Shown here in pieces: positions 17,997-27,404 of a DNA stretch of 64,000 nt; position 1 is the stretch's first letter, and every line of letters begins with the position of its first letter. The stretch comes from Rubricoccus marinus (lineage in GTDB: Bacteria > Bacteroidota > Rhodothermia > Rhodothermales > Rubricoccaceae). The notes under the pieces are model-generated. The model saw nothing but the letters and a program-made list of their open reading frames with translations, had not been told where the DNA came from and ran no database searches. Position numbers and translations under genes: made by a program. The stretch covers positions 2,215,711-2,279,710 of the forward strand of contig NZ_MQWB01000001.1 of NCBI RefSeq assembly GCF_002257665.1, written 5' to 3'.

Positions 17997-20204
17997 TCAA
18001 CGCGCGATGACGACGCGGCGCGTCTGCACGTGCTCGCCGGTCTGCACGCGGAGCGTGTAGGTCCCAGCGGCCAGACCCGTGGCGTCCAACGTCACCCGCT
18101 GCTCTCCCGTGGCGCGCTGCTCGGTGAGCGATACGACCTCGCGGCCCAACACGTCCACGAGCGACAGGCGCACCTCGGCGCCAGAGGCCAGCGTGAGATC
18201 AATGGCGAGCGCGCCCACCGTTGGGTTGGGGTAGACCGCGCCGAGGGCGGCGCCCGTGGCCTCTGGCGGGAGCGCGGTGTCCGTCCCGGCGCTGAAGCCA
18301 AACGTCTTCATCCGCACCGGCTCCTCGCCGATGGAGGAGATGTAGAGCGGCCACTGGTCCGAGAAGTGCGGGCTCGGGACGCCAGCGGCGGAGATGAAGC
18401 CGCTCTGCCCGGGAGGAATCACGTTCTCAGCGCGCGTCACGCTGCCGTCGGCAAAGCTCAGGACTTGCTGGTACGTGCCGGGGTACTCCTGGTACTCCGG
18501 GTTGGAGCGGACGACTCGGGTCAGTTCCTGAACCTCCTCGAACGTGATGCCATCGCCAGAGGCCTGGGCGGTTTCCAGGTGTTGCTGCAGGTACGCGGCG
18601 CCGTCGAACGTGCGCGTGTAGCCGCCGGGCTTCGTGTCGGTCCAGTCCACGTTGTCGCCCTGGTCCCAGTCCGCCGAGGGCTTGTTGTTCCAGTTCACGA
18701 GGATGGGCTGCGTGAAGTTGACGGCCTGCGGGTGGTCCTCGAAAGGCACGATGCCGGTCCACTCCTCGGTCCCGACGCCAGAGGCCGGCAACCGGGGGTC
18801 CACGGCACGCTCGGGGTAGCGCCCGACGTGCCAGTACGCCACGTTCTGCTCCGTGTCGGCGTAGAAGAGGTTGAACGACATCGGGATCTCGCTCGCCACC
18901 TGCTCCCAGTCGGAGAGCGACGTGGACTGCCACGCGCTGTAGAACGCCTCCACCATCTCCAGTTCGCGGTCCCAGAACGCGTACTGGTAGGCGAACACGC
19001 GCCCACCCGCGAAGTCCTCGGCGTAGACCGGCCCGTGGACCGTGCGGAAGTGCGTGTACGCCACGTCATCGGCGCCCAGCACGCGGATCTGGTCCGTGAG
19101 CACCTCGAACGCACGCGGCTCGCCGTTGTAGACGTAGCTCGTGGACGAAGCCAGCGTCTCCACGAACGTGTCCGTGTTATCGGTAAAGCCCGTCGTGAGC
19201 GTCCACGCGCGCTGATCCTCTGGCGTGCCGACGCGGCCGATGATGACGCCCATAATGCCCGGGACGGTCATGCCCGCGATGTGGAAGCCGCCGTCGATGG
19301 CGATCTCGACCTCGCTGGTCACGGCCTTGGCCGTCTGCGACGGGTTGCCCATCTGCGGGGCGCCGAGCAGCATGGCGTCGCCAGAGGCCGAGACGTTGGC
19401 TTTCACGAGCGCCGCGAACGATCCCAGCTTGAGCGGCACGCCGAGGCCTCGGAGATACGCCTCCATGGCCTCGCGCTCGGCGCGGAGCGCCGCCACCATC
19501 TCGGGGTCCACCGAACCCACGCCAGAGGCCTCTGGCGCGGGCGCACTCGCGCCGACGGTCGGCACGATGGAGTCGAGCGTCGTGAAGGCCTCGGGGTCGT
19601 TGATGGGCCGGTTGGCGTCGAACCACTCCTGGCCGTTGGCCTCTAGCTCGGCGAGGCGCGCGAGTTCGTCGCCGCCGACTTCGCCGAAGCGGCGCATAAA
19701 GAACTGCAAGACCGCGACCGCCTTGTCGCGGTCCCAGCGCTCGATGGGACCCTGGTTGAGCGGAAACTGCGTGTACTCGAACGGCTTGTAGGTCGCCGCG
19801 TCGGACTCGGCGAGGTCGATGTACGCGTTGATGCCCGCGATGTAGGCGTCGAGGCCGTCGCGGATGGCCAGGGGCAGCGCGTCGAACTGCGCCGCGCGCT
19901 CGGCGGGCGTGTAAAAAACGGTGCGGACGGCCTGGTCGGTGGAGAGCGCTGCGGAGCCCTGAATCTCCGAGAGGCGGCCTGTGGCCGCGCGCCAGAACGT
20001 CTCCATCTGGAACAGCCGGTCCTGCGCCACGGCCCAGCCCTGCGCGTAGAAGCCGCCGACCTCGGAGCTCGCGGTGATACGCGGAACGCCGTACGCGTCG
20101 CGGCTGATGACGACCGAGGAGCCGTCGGGCGCCGTCAGGGTCTGGGCCTCTGGCGCCGAAGCGGTGAGGAGGAGCGCGGCAAGCGCGAGGACGCAATATC
20201 TCAT
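17997..20204 (-). CDS. penicillin acylase family N-terminal nucleophile hydrolase with T9SS sorting domain
   Basis: 735 residues with a signal peptide (MRYCVLALAALLLTASAPEAQ). Residues 25-255 look like the alpha part (VVISRDAYGVPRITASSEVGGFYAQGWAVAQDRLFQMETF), and the beta part begins at a Gly-Ser (262), the expected autoproteolysis and nucleophile position (LGSFAALVKANVSASGD). Members cleave amides such as beta-lactam side chains or acyl-homoserine lactones; the substrate here is unknown. The last 75 residues (AVYPNPTVGALAIDLTLASG ... AGTYTLRVQTGEHVQTRRVVI) are a type A C-terminal sorting domain, so export should be through the type IX system. ATG 20204 is chosen for the signal peptide. Confidence 0.88.
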   Translation of the reverse strand: MRYCVLALAALLLTASAPEAQTLTAPDGSSVVISRDAYGVPRITASSEVGGFYAQGWAVAQDRLFQMETFWRAATGRLSEIQGSAALSTDQAVRTVFYTPAERAAQFDALPLAIRDGLDAYIAGINAYIDLAESDAATYKPFEYTQFPLNQGPIERWDRDKAVAVLQFFMRRFGEVGGDELARLAELEANGQEWFDANRPINDPEAFTTLDSIVPTVGASAPAPEASGVGSVDPEMVAALRAEREAMEAYLRGLGVPLKLGSFAALVKANVSASGDAMLLGAPQMGNPSQTAKAVTSEVEIAIDGGFHIAGMTVPGIMGVIIGRVGTPEDQRAWTLTTGFTDNTDTFVETLASSTSYVYNGEPRAFEVLTDQIRVLGADDVAYTHFRTVHGPVYAEDFAGGRVFAYQYAFWDRELEMVEAFYSAWQSTSLSDWEQVASEIPMSFNLFYADTEQNVAYWHVGRYPERAVDPRLPASGVGTEEWTGIVPFEDHPQAVNFTQPILVNWNNKPSADWDQGDNVDWTDTKPGGYTRTFDGAAYLQQHLETAQASGDGITFEEVQELTRVVRSNPEYQEYPGTYQQVLSFADGSVTRAENVIPPGQSGFISAAGVPSPHFSDQWPLYISSIGEEPVRMKTFGFSAGTDTALPPEATGAALGAVYPNPTVGALAIDLTLASGAEVRLSLVDVLGREVVSLTEQRATGEQRVTLDATGLAAGTYTLRVQTGEHVQTRRVVIAR

Positions 20205-20338
20205 GGGGCTGAGGTCGGGTTCGCTCGCACGGTACAACGCCCACCTGTTCTCCGCAATGGGGAGAAGCCTTGCCCCCGGGGCTCCGCGCCAGAGGCCCCT
20301 GGCGCCGGGTAGCTTGCCGCTCCCCTCCCGCCCCGCCT

Positions 20339-21526
20339 GTGCTCGACCGCATCCGCTCCCTCACCGACAGCGGCCACGCCGACGTGGTCCGCCTCCGCCG
20401 ACAGATCCACCGCGCACCCGAACTGGCGTTCGAGGAGCACGAGACCGCCGCGCTCATCGCGCAGACGTTGCGGGAGATCGGCCTGGAGCCCACTACAGGC
20501 GTCGGCAAAACGGGCGTCGTTGCGCACATCGAAGGCGCGCAGCCAGGCCCGGTCCGCGCGCTCCGCGCCGACATCGACGCGTTGCCCATCCGCGAGGCCA
20601 ACACGTTCAGCTTCGCGAGCCAGAACGAGGGGAAGATGCACGCCTGTGGCCACGACGGGCACACCGCCATGCTGCTCGGCGTCGCGCGCGTGCTCCACGC
20701 GTTGCGGGAGGACCTCGCCGGGACGGTCCGGCTGGTTTTCCAGCCCAGCGAGGAGAAGGCGCCCGGCGGCGCCAAGATCATGATCGAGGAGGGCGTGCTG
20801 GACGAGATGGACGGCGTTGGCGCGCCAGAGGCCATCCTGGGGCAGCATGTGGTCCCGCACCTGGACTCCGGCGTGATCGGCGTGCGTGGCGGCGCGTTCA
20901 TGGCGAGCGCGGACGAGATCTATCTGACCGTCCACGGCCAAGGTGGGCACGCCGCGGCGCCTCACCTCCTCGTCGACCCCGTGATGGCGCAGGCGCACAT
21001 CCTGACGGCGCTCCAGACCGTGATCTCTCGCCACCGCCCGCCCGGCGTTCCCAGCCTGCTCTCCTTTGGCCGCGTCGAAGCCGACGGCGCCACGAACATC
21101 GTCCCGGACGACGTGCGGCTGATCGGCACGTTCCGGTCCATGGACGAGGACTGGCGCTGGGAGGCGCACCGCCTGATCCGTCGCGTGGCGGAGCACACCG
21201 CGCTCGCGCTCGGGGCCACGTGCGAGGTCGAGATCGTCGTCGGCTACCCCTCGCTGGTCAACGACGAACGCCTGGCCTCTGGCGTGGCCGCGCTCGCGCG
21301 CGAGTTCCTGGGCGCCGAGCGCGTGGTGGAGGTCCCAGAGTGGTACGCCGCCGAGGACTTCGCGTGGTACACCCGCGAGGTCCCGGGCTGCTTCTACGTG
21401 CTCGGCACGGGCTCCGACGAGGCCGACAGCCGCCACGGCCTCCACACGCCACGGTTCACGCTAGACGAGGAGGCCATGCGCACCGGCGTCGGCCTGATGG
21501 CCGCGCTCGCGATGCGGGGAGTCTGA
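20339..21526 (+). CDS. M20D family metal-dependent amidohydrolase
   Basis: 395 residues, cytoplasmic. Hydrolyses N-acyl amino acids or related amides. Signatures: VVRLRRQIHRAPELAFEEHETAALI, RALRADIDALPI, HACGHDGHTAMLLG (metal ligands), VFQPSEEKAPGGAKIMIEEG, and the dimerisation domain VHGQGGHAAAPHLLVDPV. The late metal ligand region is HGLHTPRFTLDEEAM. GTG at 20339 is chosen because family homology begins there; the in-frame upstream part is motif-rich noncoding sequence. Confidence 0.9.
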   Translation: MLDRIRSLTDSGHADVVRLRRQIHRAPELAFEEHETAALIAQTLREIGLEPTTGVGKTGVVAHIEGAQPGPVRALRADIDALPIREANTFSFASQNEGKMHACGHDGHTAMLLGVARVLHALREDLAGTVRLVFQPSEEKAPGGAKIMIEEGVLDEMDGVGAPEAILGQHVVPHLDSGVIGVRGGAFMASADEIYLTVHGQGGHAAAPHLLVDPVMAQAHILTALQTVISRHRPPGVPSLLSFGRVEADGATNIVPDDVRLIGTFRSMDEDWRWEAHRLIRRVAEHTALALGATCEVEIVVGYPSLVNDERLASGVAALAREFLGAERVVEVPEWYAAEDFAWYTREVPGCFYVLGTGSDEADSRHGLHTPRFTLDEEAMRTGVGLMAALAMRGV

Positions 21527-21643
21527 GCCTCTGGCGTTTCAGAGTTGCGCGCGCGTGCCGCGCCAGAGGCCTGAACGGCGCGACGGAGCCGTTGGCACAT
21601 CGGTTGCTGCGCTCCCGCTGTCCTCTCCCCCTCGCGCGCGCCC

Positions 21644-22285
21644 GTGCCGATCCCTCTCGACGACGCCTTCCACCTTCTCGACCTCGAACGTGAGGCCTCG
21701 CTCTCCGACGCCAAAAAGGCTCGGCGCGAGCTCGCGATGGTGTGGCACCCCGACCGCTTCCCGGAAAACCAGGAGCTCCAGTCCCGCGCGGTCGAGAAGA
21801 TCAAGCGCATCAACGAGGCCTACGAGCAGGTCACCGACTACCTCCGCGTCTCTGCCCCCAGCCAGCAGCTGATGGCGAAGCCTGCCGCCACCGAGGCGCC
21901 AGAGGCCGCGCGCAAAACCGTCACGCTGTGCTGCGTGCCCACCGACGAGACCCGGCTGTCCTGCAGCCTCGGCCTCGAAGTCGGCGGGGACCGCTTCGCG
22001 GAAATCCTGACGACGGGCTCCACCGTGCCTTGCGCCGCGGCCAAGACGTTTACCAACGCGCGCGATTTCCAGGAAGCGCTCACCATCCGCGTTATCTGCG
22101 GGGACGGCGCCCTCCCCGCGTCCTCTGCCGACGGCCTGGGCCGCGTGACGTTTGTGGACCTTCCGCCCCGCCCCCGCGGCTTTTTGCGGATGCAGGTCGT
22201 CTTCGCGATCGACGACAAAGGCACCGTCGCCATCGGCGCGACGGACCTCGACTCTGGCGAGCCGGTCCTCGTCAGCACGGACTGA
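21644..22285 (+). CDS. J-domain protein fused to an Hsp70-type substrate-binding beta domain
   Basis: 213 residues. Residues 4-68 are a J domain: FHLLDLEREASLSDAKKARRELAMVWHPDRFP with the HPD triad at 35-37 and RINEAYEQVTDYL as helix IV. After a linker, residues about 90-212 resemble the beta-sandwich substrate-binding domain of DnaK. SLGLEVGGDRFAEILTTGSTVP matches the DnaK SLGIET...LI..NTTIP segment, ALTIRVICGDG matches VTIHVLQGE, and RGFLRMQVVFAIDDKGTVAIGATD matches [24 protein letters not shown]. No nucleotide-binding domain is present. It may stimulate Hsp70 through the J domain and hold a client itself. GTG start directly before the fold. Alignment was by eye. Confidence 0.75.
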   Translation: MPIPLDDAFHLLDLEREASLSDAKKARRELAMVWHPDRFPENQELQSRAVEKIKRINEAYEQVTDYLRVSAPSQQLMAKPAATEAPEAARKTVTLCCVPTDETRLSCSLGLEVGGDRFAEILTTGSTVPCAAAKTFTNARDFQEALTIRVICGDGALPASSADGLGRVTFVDLPPRPRGFLRMQVVFAIDDKGTVAIGATDLDSGEPVLVSTD

Positions 22286-22403
22286 CGCCTCTGGCGGTAC
22301 GCCAGGGACCGCGCCTCGCGCCAGAGGCCCACGGGACGGGCCGGCCTCTGGCGAAGGCTCCGCGGAGGCCGATCCCTCCCGTGGAGGCGGCGTATCCTCC
22401 AGC

Positions 22404-22907
22404 ATGAACGCTTTCAGCTCCCTCCCAGACTCGGCCCGGCTCTGGCTTTTCGCCGCCGACGCTCCGATCTCTGACGACACCCTGGCGCAGGTCCGCGCCT
22501 TTCTCCCCACCTGGGCCAGCCACGGCCGTCCTGTCACCGCTGCCGCGGAGCGCGTGGCGGACTCCGTGCTCGCCGTCGCGGCGGTGATCTCGCCCGAGGA
22601 GTTCAACGCCGGCGTCTCCGGTTGCGGCATCGACGCGATGACGCACGCTGTGGAAGCCGCCTTCGGGGCCACAGGCCTTGCCCAGGCCTCGCCTCTGGCG
22701 GTGAGCTACCGCGACGCGGAGGACACGTGGCAGTCGGTCCCGCGCTCGGCCTTCCGCAAACTCGCTCGCGCGGGGGAGGTCAGCGGCCAGACTCCGGTCC
22801 TGGACCTCACCCCGACCGACCTCGGCACGCTCCGCGCCAGAGGCGCCGTCCGCCCGGCCTCCGAGGCGTGGCACGGCGCGGCGTTCGCGCTCGGCGTCCC
22901 GGCCTAG
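22404..22907 (+). CDS. conserved Bacteroidota protein often labelled ABC transporter ATPase
   Basis: 167 residues, no signal peptide, no Walker motifs. The pattern SARLWLFAADAPISDDTLAQVRAFLPTWASHGRPVTAA, SGCGIDAMTHAVE and SEAWHGAAFALG matches a family widespread in Bacteroidota that databases call ABC transporter ATPase without any ATPase signature. Function unknown. The potassium-channel gene starts one base after its stop, so the two are cotranscribed. Confidence 0.7.
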   Translation: MNAFSSLPDSARLWLFAADAPISDDTLAQVRAFLPTWASHGRPVTAAAERVADSVLAVAAVISPEEFNAGVSGCGIDAMTHAVEAAFGATGLAQASPLAVSYRDAEDTWQSVPRSAFRKLARAGEVSGQTPVLDLTPTDLGTLRARGAVRPASEAWHGAAFALGVPA

Positions 22908-22908
22908 C

Positions 22909-23958
22909 GTGGCGGCGCGGCCTCGGGCCTCTGGCGCAGGCCGCGAGCTTGCCGTCGGCGCGGCGGTGGTTACCGGCCTGATGGGCGTCGGGACGGCGGG
23001 GTACGCGCTCCTGGAAGGGATGCGGCTGCTGGACGCGCTCTACATGACGTTTATCACGCTGACCACCATCGGGTTCACCGAGGTCGGCACGCTGAGCGAC
23101 GCCGGGCGCGTGTTCACGATGGTGATCGCCACCGTCGGCATCGGTACGTTCGCCACGCTCGCCACGCGGGCGGTTCAGATCATCGTCCTCAACGCCAACT
23201 TCCGGTCCCGGCGCATGCAACGGCGCATCGATTCCCTCTCCGGCCACTACGTCATCTGCGGCTTCGGCCGCATCGGTGAGCGCGTGGCGACCGACCTCCG
23301 CGAGGCCGGCCGCGACCTCGTCGTGATCGACCGCAGCGACGAGCCCGCCGAGCAGTTGGAGAACCAGGGCTTCCTCTTCGTGCAGGGGAACGCCGAGGAA
23401 GAGGAGATCCTCCGCGCCGCCGGGCTTGAGCGCGCCGCCGGGCTCATCCTTGTCCTCCCCCAGGACGCCGCGAACGTGTTCGTGGCCCTTTCGGCCCGCG
23501 AGATCCGGCCAGAAGCCGGTCCCGACGGCCTGTTCATCGTCGCACGGACCAACGAGCAGTCGGCGTTGAACAAGCTCAAGCGCGCCGGCGCCGACAAGGT
23601 CATCTCCCCGCTGGAGATCGGCGCCGACCGCATCGCGCAGACCATCCTGCGGCCTCGCGTGGACCGCTTCATGGAAAAGGTCCTCGGCGTCGGCGCGCTG
23701 GACTTCGACCTGGAGGAGATCCGCGTGTCCGAAGGGAGCCTCCTGGACGGCCGCTCGCTCGTGGAGGTGGACTTCCGCCGCCGGTACAACGCCATCGTCG
23801 TCGGCGTGCTCAAGGCCTCTGGCGACTGGCGGTTCAACCCCGACGCGACCGTCCCGCTCGACGCTGGTGACACGTTGATCGTGCTGGGCTCCCCGGCACG
23901 CATCGGCGAGATCCGCGCCGGCGGGCAGATGTCGCTCCCCGGGCAATCGGTGAAGTAG
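22909..23958 (+). CDS. two-TM potassium channel subunit with RCK domain
   Basis: 349 residues. TM1 (ELAVGAAVVTGLMGVGTAGYALL), pore helix and filter at 52-59 reading TTIGFTEV, TM2 (VFTMVIATVGIGTFATLATRAV), then a RCK N domain (GHYVICGFGRIGERVATDLREAGRDLVVIDRSDE, about 110-230) and a TrkA-C domain at the C terminus. The filter is TIGFTE where typical potassium channels have TVGYGD. GTG start one base after the preceding stop. Confidence 0.85.
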   Translation: MAARPRASGAGRELAVGAAVVTGLMGVGTAGYALLEGMRLLDALYMTFITLTTIGFTEVGTLSDAGRVFTMVIATVGIGTFATLATRAVQIIVLNANFRSRRMQRRIDSLSGHYVICGFGRIGERVATDLREAGRDLVVIDRSDEPAEQLENQGFLFVQGNAEEEEILRAAGLERAAGLILVLPQDAANVFVALSAREIRPEAGPDGLFIVARTNEQSALNKLKRAGADKVISPLEIGADRIAQTILRPRVDRFMEKVLGVGALDFDLEEIRVSEGSLLDGRSLVEVDFRRRYNAIVVGVLKASGDWRFNPDATVPLDAGDTLIVLGSPARIGEIRAGGQMSLPGQSVK

Positions 23959-23972
23959 CCGCGGCCTCTGGC

Positions 23973-24000
23973 GAGTTCCGAGTTCCGAGTTCCGAGTTCC
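23973..24000. repeat. four tandem copies of heptamer GAGTTCC
   Basis: Exact 7-base tandem repeat, four units, immediately downstream of the potassium-channel gene. One of several heptanucleotide repeats in intergenic positions of this window. Confidence 0.95.
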
Positions 24001-24021
24001 GAGAGAAGCTGTTCGGCGCGG

Positions 24022-24039
24022 GCCTCTGGCGCCAGAGGC
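24022..24039. repeat. palindromic doublet of the iterated motif
   Basis: GCCTCTGGCGCCAGAGGC between the two heptamer repeats in the gap before rsmI. It may serve as the 3' stem-loop of the potassium-channel transcript. Confidence 0.85.
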
Positions 24040-24071
24040 GGTCGGAACTTTTCAGGCACCGCGGAGCCTTA

Positions 24072-24853
<782 letters not shown>

Positions 24854-24876
24854 GCCTCTGGCGTCTCCCTCTCCCT

Positions 24877-25452
24877 ATGCGTTTTCTCATCTTCGCTCTC
24901 GTCCTCGCCTCCGCCTCGGCGTGCGCGCAGTCCACGCCGGAGGCGCCCACTGAGGCGCTGGACCTTCGCGATCACACGACGATCCGCACCGCCGATGCGA
25001 CGCCAGAGGCGCCGCTCTCCGAGGGCTCTGGCTCCGCCGAGGAGTCCGACGCTGAGGCGGCGGTCCGCGACATCGTGGCTGGAGACGGCGTGCACGTGGT
25101 CCATTTCTGGGCGCCTTGGTGTGGCAACTCCATCAACGAGCTCCGCTCGGGCATCGCCGAGGTGGTCGACGCGAACCCCGACGTGACGTTTACCTACGTG
25201 ACCGTCCGCAACGACGGCGAAGACGGCGCCTCCACGCTCGCGCGGTACGGCGTGCCGGAGCGCGTAGAGGTTCTCGCGCATCCCGGCGGCAAGCCCGTCG
25301 TCTTCCTCGGGCGCCCTATCACGTGGACGCCTACCACGTGGGTGTTCAACCGCAACGGCACGCTCGCCTACGCCTTCAACTACGGCGAGGTCTCGCCCGT
25401 GCTTCTCTCCCAAGCCATCGCCGACGCCCAGAGCGATTGGCACCACGACTGA
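24877..25452 (+). CDS. thioredoxin-fold lipoprotein with a single-cysteine WCGNS site
   Basis: 191 residues. Signal peptide MRFLIFALVLASASAC with a lipobox Cys at 16, an acidic linker, then a thioredoxin-like domain: VHVVHFWAPWCGNSINELRSGIAEVVDANPDVTFTYVTV. The CxxC of TlpA/ResA proteins is reduced to CGNS, so only the first Cys remains. The cis-Pro region TWTPTTWVFNRNGTLAYAFNYGEV is kept. Such a site could act as a thiol peroxidase or glutathionyl-type exchanger, but not as a dithiol oxidoreductase. It lies 5 bases before a paralogue without signal peptide. Confidence 0.75.
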   Translation: MRFLIFALVLASASACAQSTPEAPTEALDLRDHTTIRTADATPEAPLSEGSGSAEESDAEAAVRDIVAGDGVHVVHFWAPWCGNSINELRSGIAEVVDANPDVTFTYVTVRNDGEDGASTLARYGVPERVEVLAHPGGKPVVFLGRPITWTPTTWVFNRNGTLAYAFNYGEVSPVLLSQAIADAQSDWHHD

Positions 25453-25457
25453 TCCCT

Positions 25458-25907
25458 GTGTCTGAGTTCCCGTTTTCTCCCCCCTCCACCGACGCCGAGC
25501 GCGCCGTCGCTACCGCCGTCGCCAGAGGTGGCATCCAGGTCGTCGTGTTCTGGGCCGACTGGTGCGGCAACTCCATCTCGCAACTGGAGCGCGGCCTGGC
25601 CGACGCCATCGCCGAGCACGAGGACGTGGGCTTCACCTTCGTCTCGCTCTGGGCCTCTGGCGCCAGCGGCCTGGACACGTTGCGGGCGTACGGCATCCCC
25701 GAGCGCGCCGAGGTCGTCGCGCAGCCCGGCGTGGGGCAGGACGCGCCGAAGGAGTACCGCGACACGCAGTTCCTTGGCCTTCCCGTCACGTGGATCCCCA
25801 CGACCTGGGTGTTCCGCGAAGGCCGGCTCGCGTACGCCTTCAACTACGGCGAGGTCACGCACGAGCAACTAGACGCCGCCATCGAAGGCGCGAAGAGCGC
25901 CTGGTAA
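25458..25907 (+). CDS. thioredoxin-fold protein, cytosolic paralogue with WCGNS site
   Basis: 149 residues, GTG start, no signal peptide. Domain IQVVVFWADWCGNSISQLERGLADAIAEHEDVGFTFVSLW ... VTWIPTTWVFREGRLAYAFNYGEVTHEQLDAAIEGA aligns along its length with the preceding lipoprotein, including CGNS and the AYAFNYGEV strand, so the pair arose by tandem duplication. Together they may place the same chemistry on both sides of the membrane. The in-frame sequence before 25458 overlaps the previous gene and is not family-like. Confidence 0.72.
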   Translation: MSEFPFSPPSTDAERAVATAVARGGIQVVVFWADWCGNSISQLERGLADAIAEHEDVGFTFVSLWASGASGLDTLRAYGIPERAEVVAQPGVGQDAPKEYRDTQFLGLPVTWIPTTWVFREGRLAYAFNYGEVTHEQLDAAIEGAKSAW

Positions 25908-26226
25908 CCTCTGGCGCTGGCAATGCACGGGGAGGCTCGTTGCCACGCCAGAGGCTTCTGGCGGTGCGCGGTGCCTCTGCCGGCGTGCGGTGCTTCCCCG
26001 CTCATCAACGTGTCATCCAGACAGAGCGAAGCGACGAGGGATCTAGCCAGGTCCTCACGCCAGAGGCGTGTTCAGCGTGCGGGCATCCGGTGACTAGATC
26101 CCTCGGCACGCTCGGGATGTCACGCTAGGGGCCTCGCTGCCGCACCTCGCTCTACGCACGGAAGCGCCGGGGCCTCTGGCGCCATAGGGTTCTGCCACTG
26201 GTCCCTTCCCACTGCCAACTGGGCCG
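25908..26226. other. intergenic region with motif copies and an inverted repeat
   Basis: 319 bases without a gene I can support. It holds several iterated-motif copies, the REPIN-like element described separately (26012-26123), and a degenerate CCACTGG/CCCTTCCC repeat just before the prfA stop. Confidence 0.7.
26012..26123. repeat. REPIN-like inverted pair (GAGCGAAGCGA...GGGATCTAG type)
   Basis: The left arm at 26012-26048 (GTCATCC, AGAGCGAAGCGACGAGGG, ATCTAG) is matched in inverse by the right arm at 26091-26123 (CTAGATCCCTCG, GCACGCTCGGGATGTCAC). The arms share GTCATCC, GAGCG and GAGGGATCTAG. Sequences of this type occur as dispersed intergenic repeats in many bacterial phyla. No RAYT transposase is encoded in the window. 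Confidence 0.7.
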
Positions 26227-27303
26227 CTACCCCGCGTCGTCCATGCGGGACGCGCGGTCGGCGAGGTGGAGGGCGTGGATGATGGGGTCCAGGTTGCCGT
26301 CCAAGATGTTCTGGAGCGCGTGGTTCTTGTCGTCCCCCTCCAGGCGGTGGTCCGTTACGCGGCCCTGAGGCCAGTTGTAGGTGCGGATCTTGCCGGAGCG
26401 GTCGCCGGACCCCACCATCTCGTTGCGCATCGCGGAGCGCTCGGCGTCGGCCTCGTCTCGCTTGAGCTGGTAGAGGCGCGAGCGGAGGACGCGGAGGGCC
26501 TTGTCGCGGTTTTTGTGCTGGCTCTTCTCGTCCTGGATGCTCACCACCAACCCGGTCGGGATGTGCGTGATGCGGACGGCGGAGTCCGTCGTGTTGACGC
26601 TCTGCCCGCCGGGGCCGGAGGAGCGATACACGTCGATGCGCATGTCCTGGGCGCGAAGCTCGACGTCCAGTTCCTCGGCCTCGGGCAAGACGGCGACGGT
26701 CGCGGCCGACGTGTGGATGCGGCCCTGGCTTTCCGTGCTCGGCACACGCTGCACGCGGTGCGTGCCGCCCTCGAACTTCATCTCGCCGAAGACGCCCTTG
26801 CCCTTGAGCGCGAACGTGATCTCTCGGAAGCCGCCTGCGGTGCCCTCCGAGAGGTCCATGACTTCCACCTTCCACCCCTTGTTGGCCGCAAACTTGTTGT
26901 AGAGCTCGAACAGGTCACCTGCGAACAGCGCCGCCTCGTCGCCGCCCGCCCCGGACCGGATCTCGATGATGGCGTCGCGCGCGTCGGTCGGGTCCTTGGG
27001 GACGAGGAGTTCCTCCATCTCCGCCTCGGCGGCCTCAAGCTTCGGCTTGATCTCGTCCAGCTCCATCGCGGCCATCTCGGCCAGTTCGCCGCTCTCGCCA
27101 GAGGCCATCTCTTTCAGGTCGGCCGCCTCCTGCCGCAGCTCGTCCAGCCGTTCCGAGAGCCGCGCGATGGGCTCCAGGTCCGAAAGCTCGCGCCCGAGCG
27201 TTTCGAGCGTTTTGGGATCGCTCGCCGCCTCTGGCGTCGACATGTCGGCAAGGACCTCTTTGTATCGGTCGAGGGCGCTCTGGAGGGCTTCGGGGCGGGA
27301 CAT
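26227..27303 (-). CDS. prfA: peptide chain release factor 1
   Basis: 358 residues, cytoplasmic; recognises UAA and UAG. N-terminal coiled-coil domain ([27 protein letters not shown]), RF1 recognition segment [18 protein letters not shown] with PST at the tripeptide anticodon position (RF2 would have SPF), and the peptidyl-hydrolysis GGQ at 232-234 in [17 protein letters not shown]. coli RF1 has GGQ at 233-235, so the length is standard. No prmC methyltransferase gene is adjacent. Confidence 0.95.
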   Translation of the reverse strand: MSRPEALQSALDRYKEVLADMSTPEAASDPKTLETLGRELSDLEPIARLSERLDELRQEAADLKEMASGESGELAEMAAMELDEIKPKLEAAEAEMEELLVPKDPTDARDAIIEIRSGAGGDEAALFAGDLFELYNKFAANKGWKVEVMDLSEGTAGGFREITFALKGKGVFGEMKFEGGTHRVQRVPSTESQGRIHTSAATVAVLPEAEELDVELRAQDMRIDVYRSSGPGGQSVNTTDSAVRITHIPTGLVVSIQDEKSQHKNRDKALRVLRSRLYQLKRDEADAERSAMRNEMVGSGDRSGKIRTYNWPQGRVTDHRLEGDDKNHALQNILDGNLDPIIHALHLADRASRMDDAG

Positions 27304-27404
27304 GCGGGGCGCGGGAGTGGGGACGCGAAGGTACGCGGGAGCCCAGGCGCGCGGCGTGTGAGAAGCCGGGAAGGTTTGCCGCGCGCGCCAGAGGCCGGAG
27401 CCGT

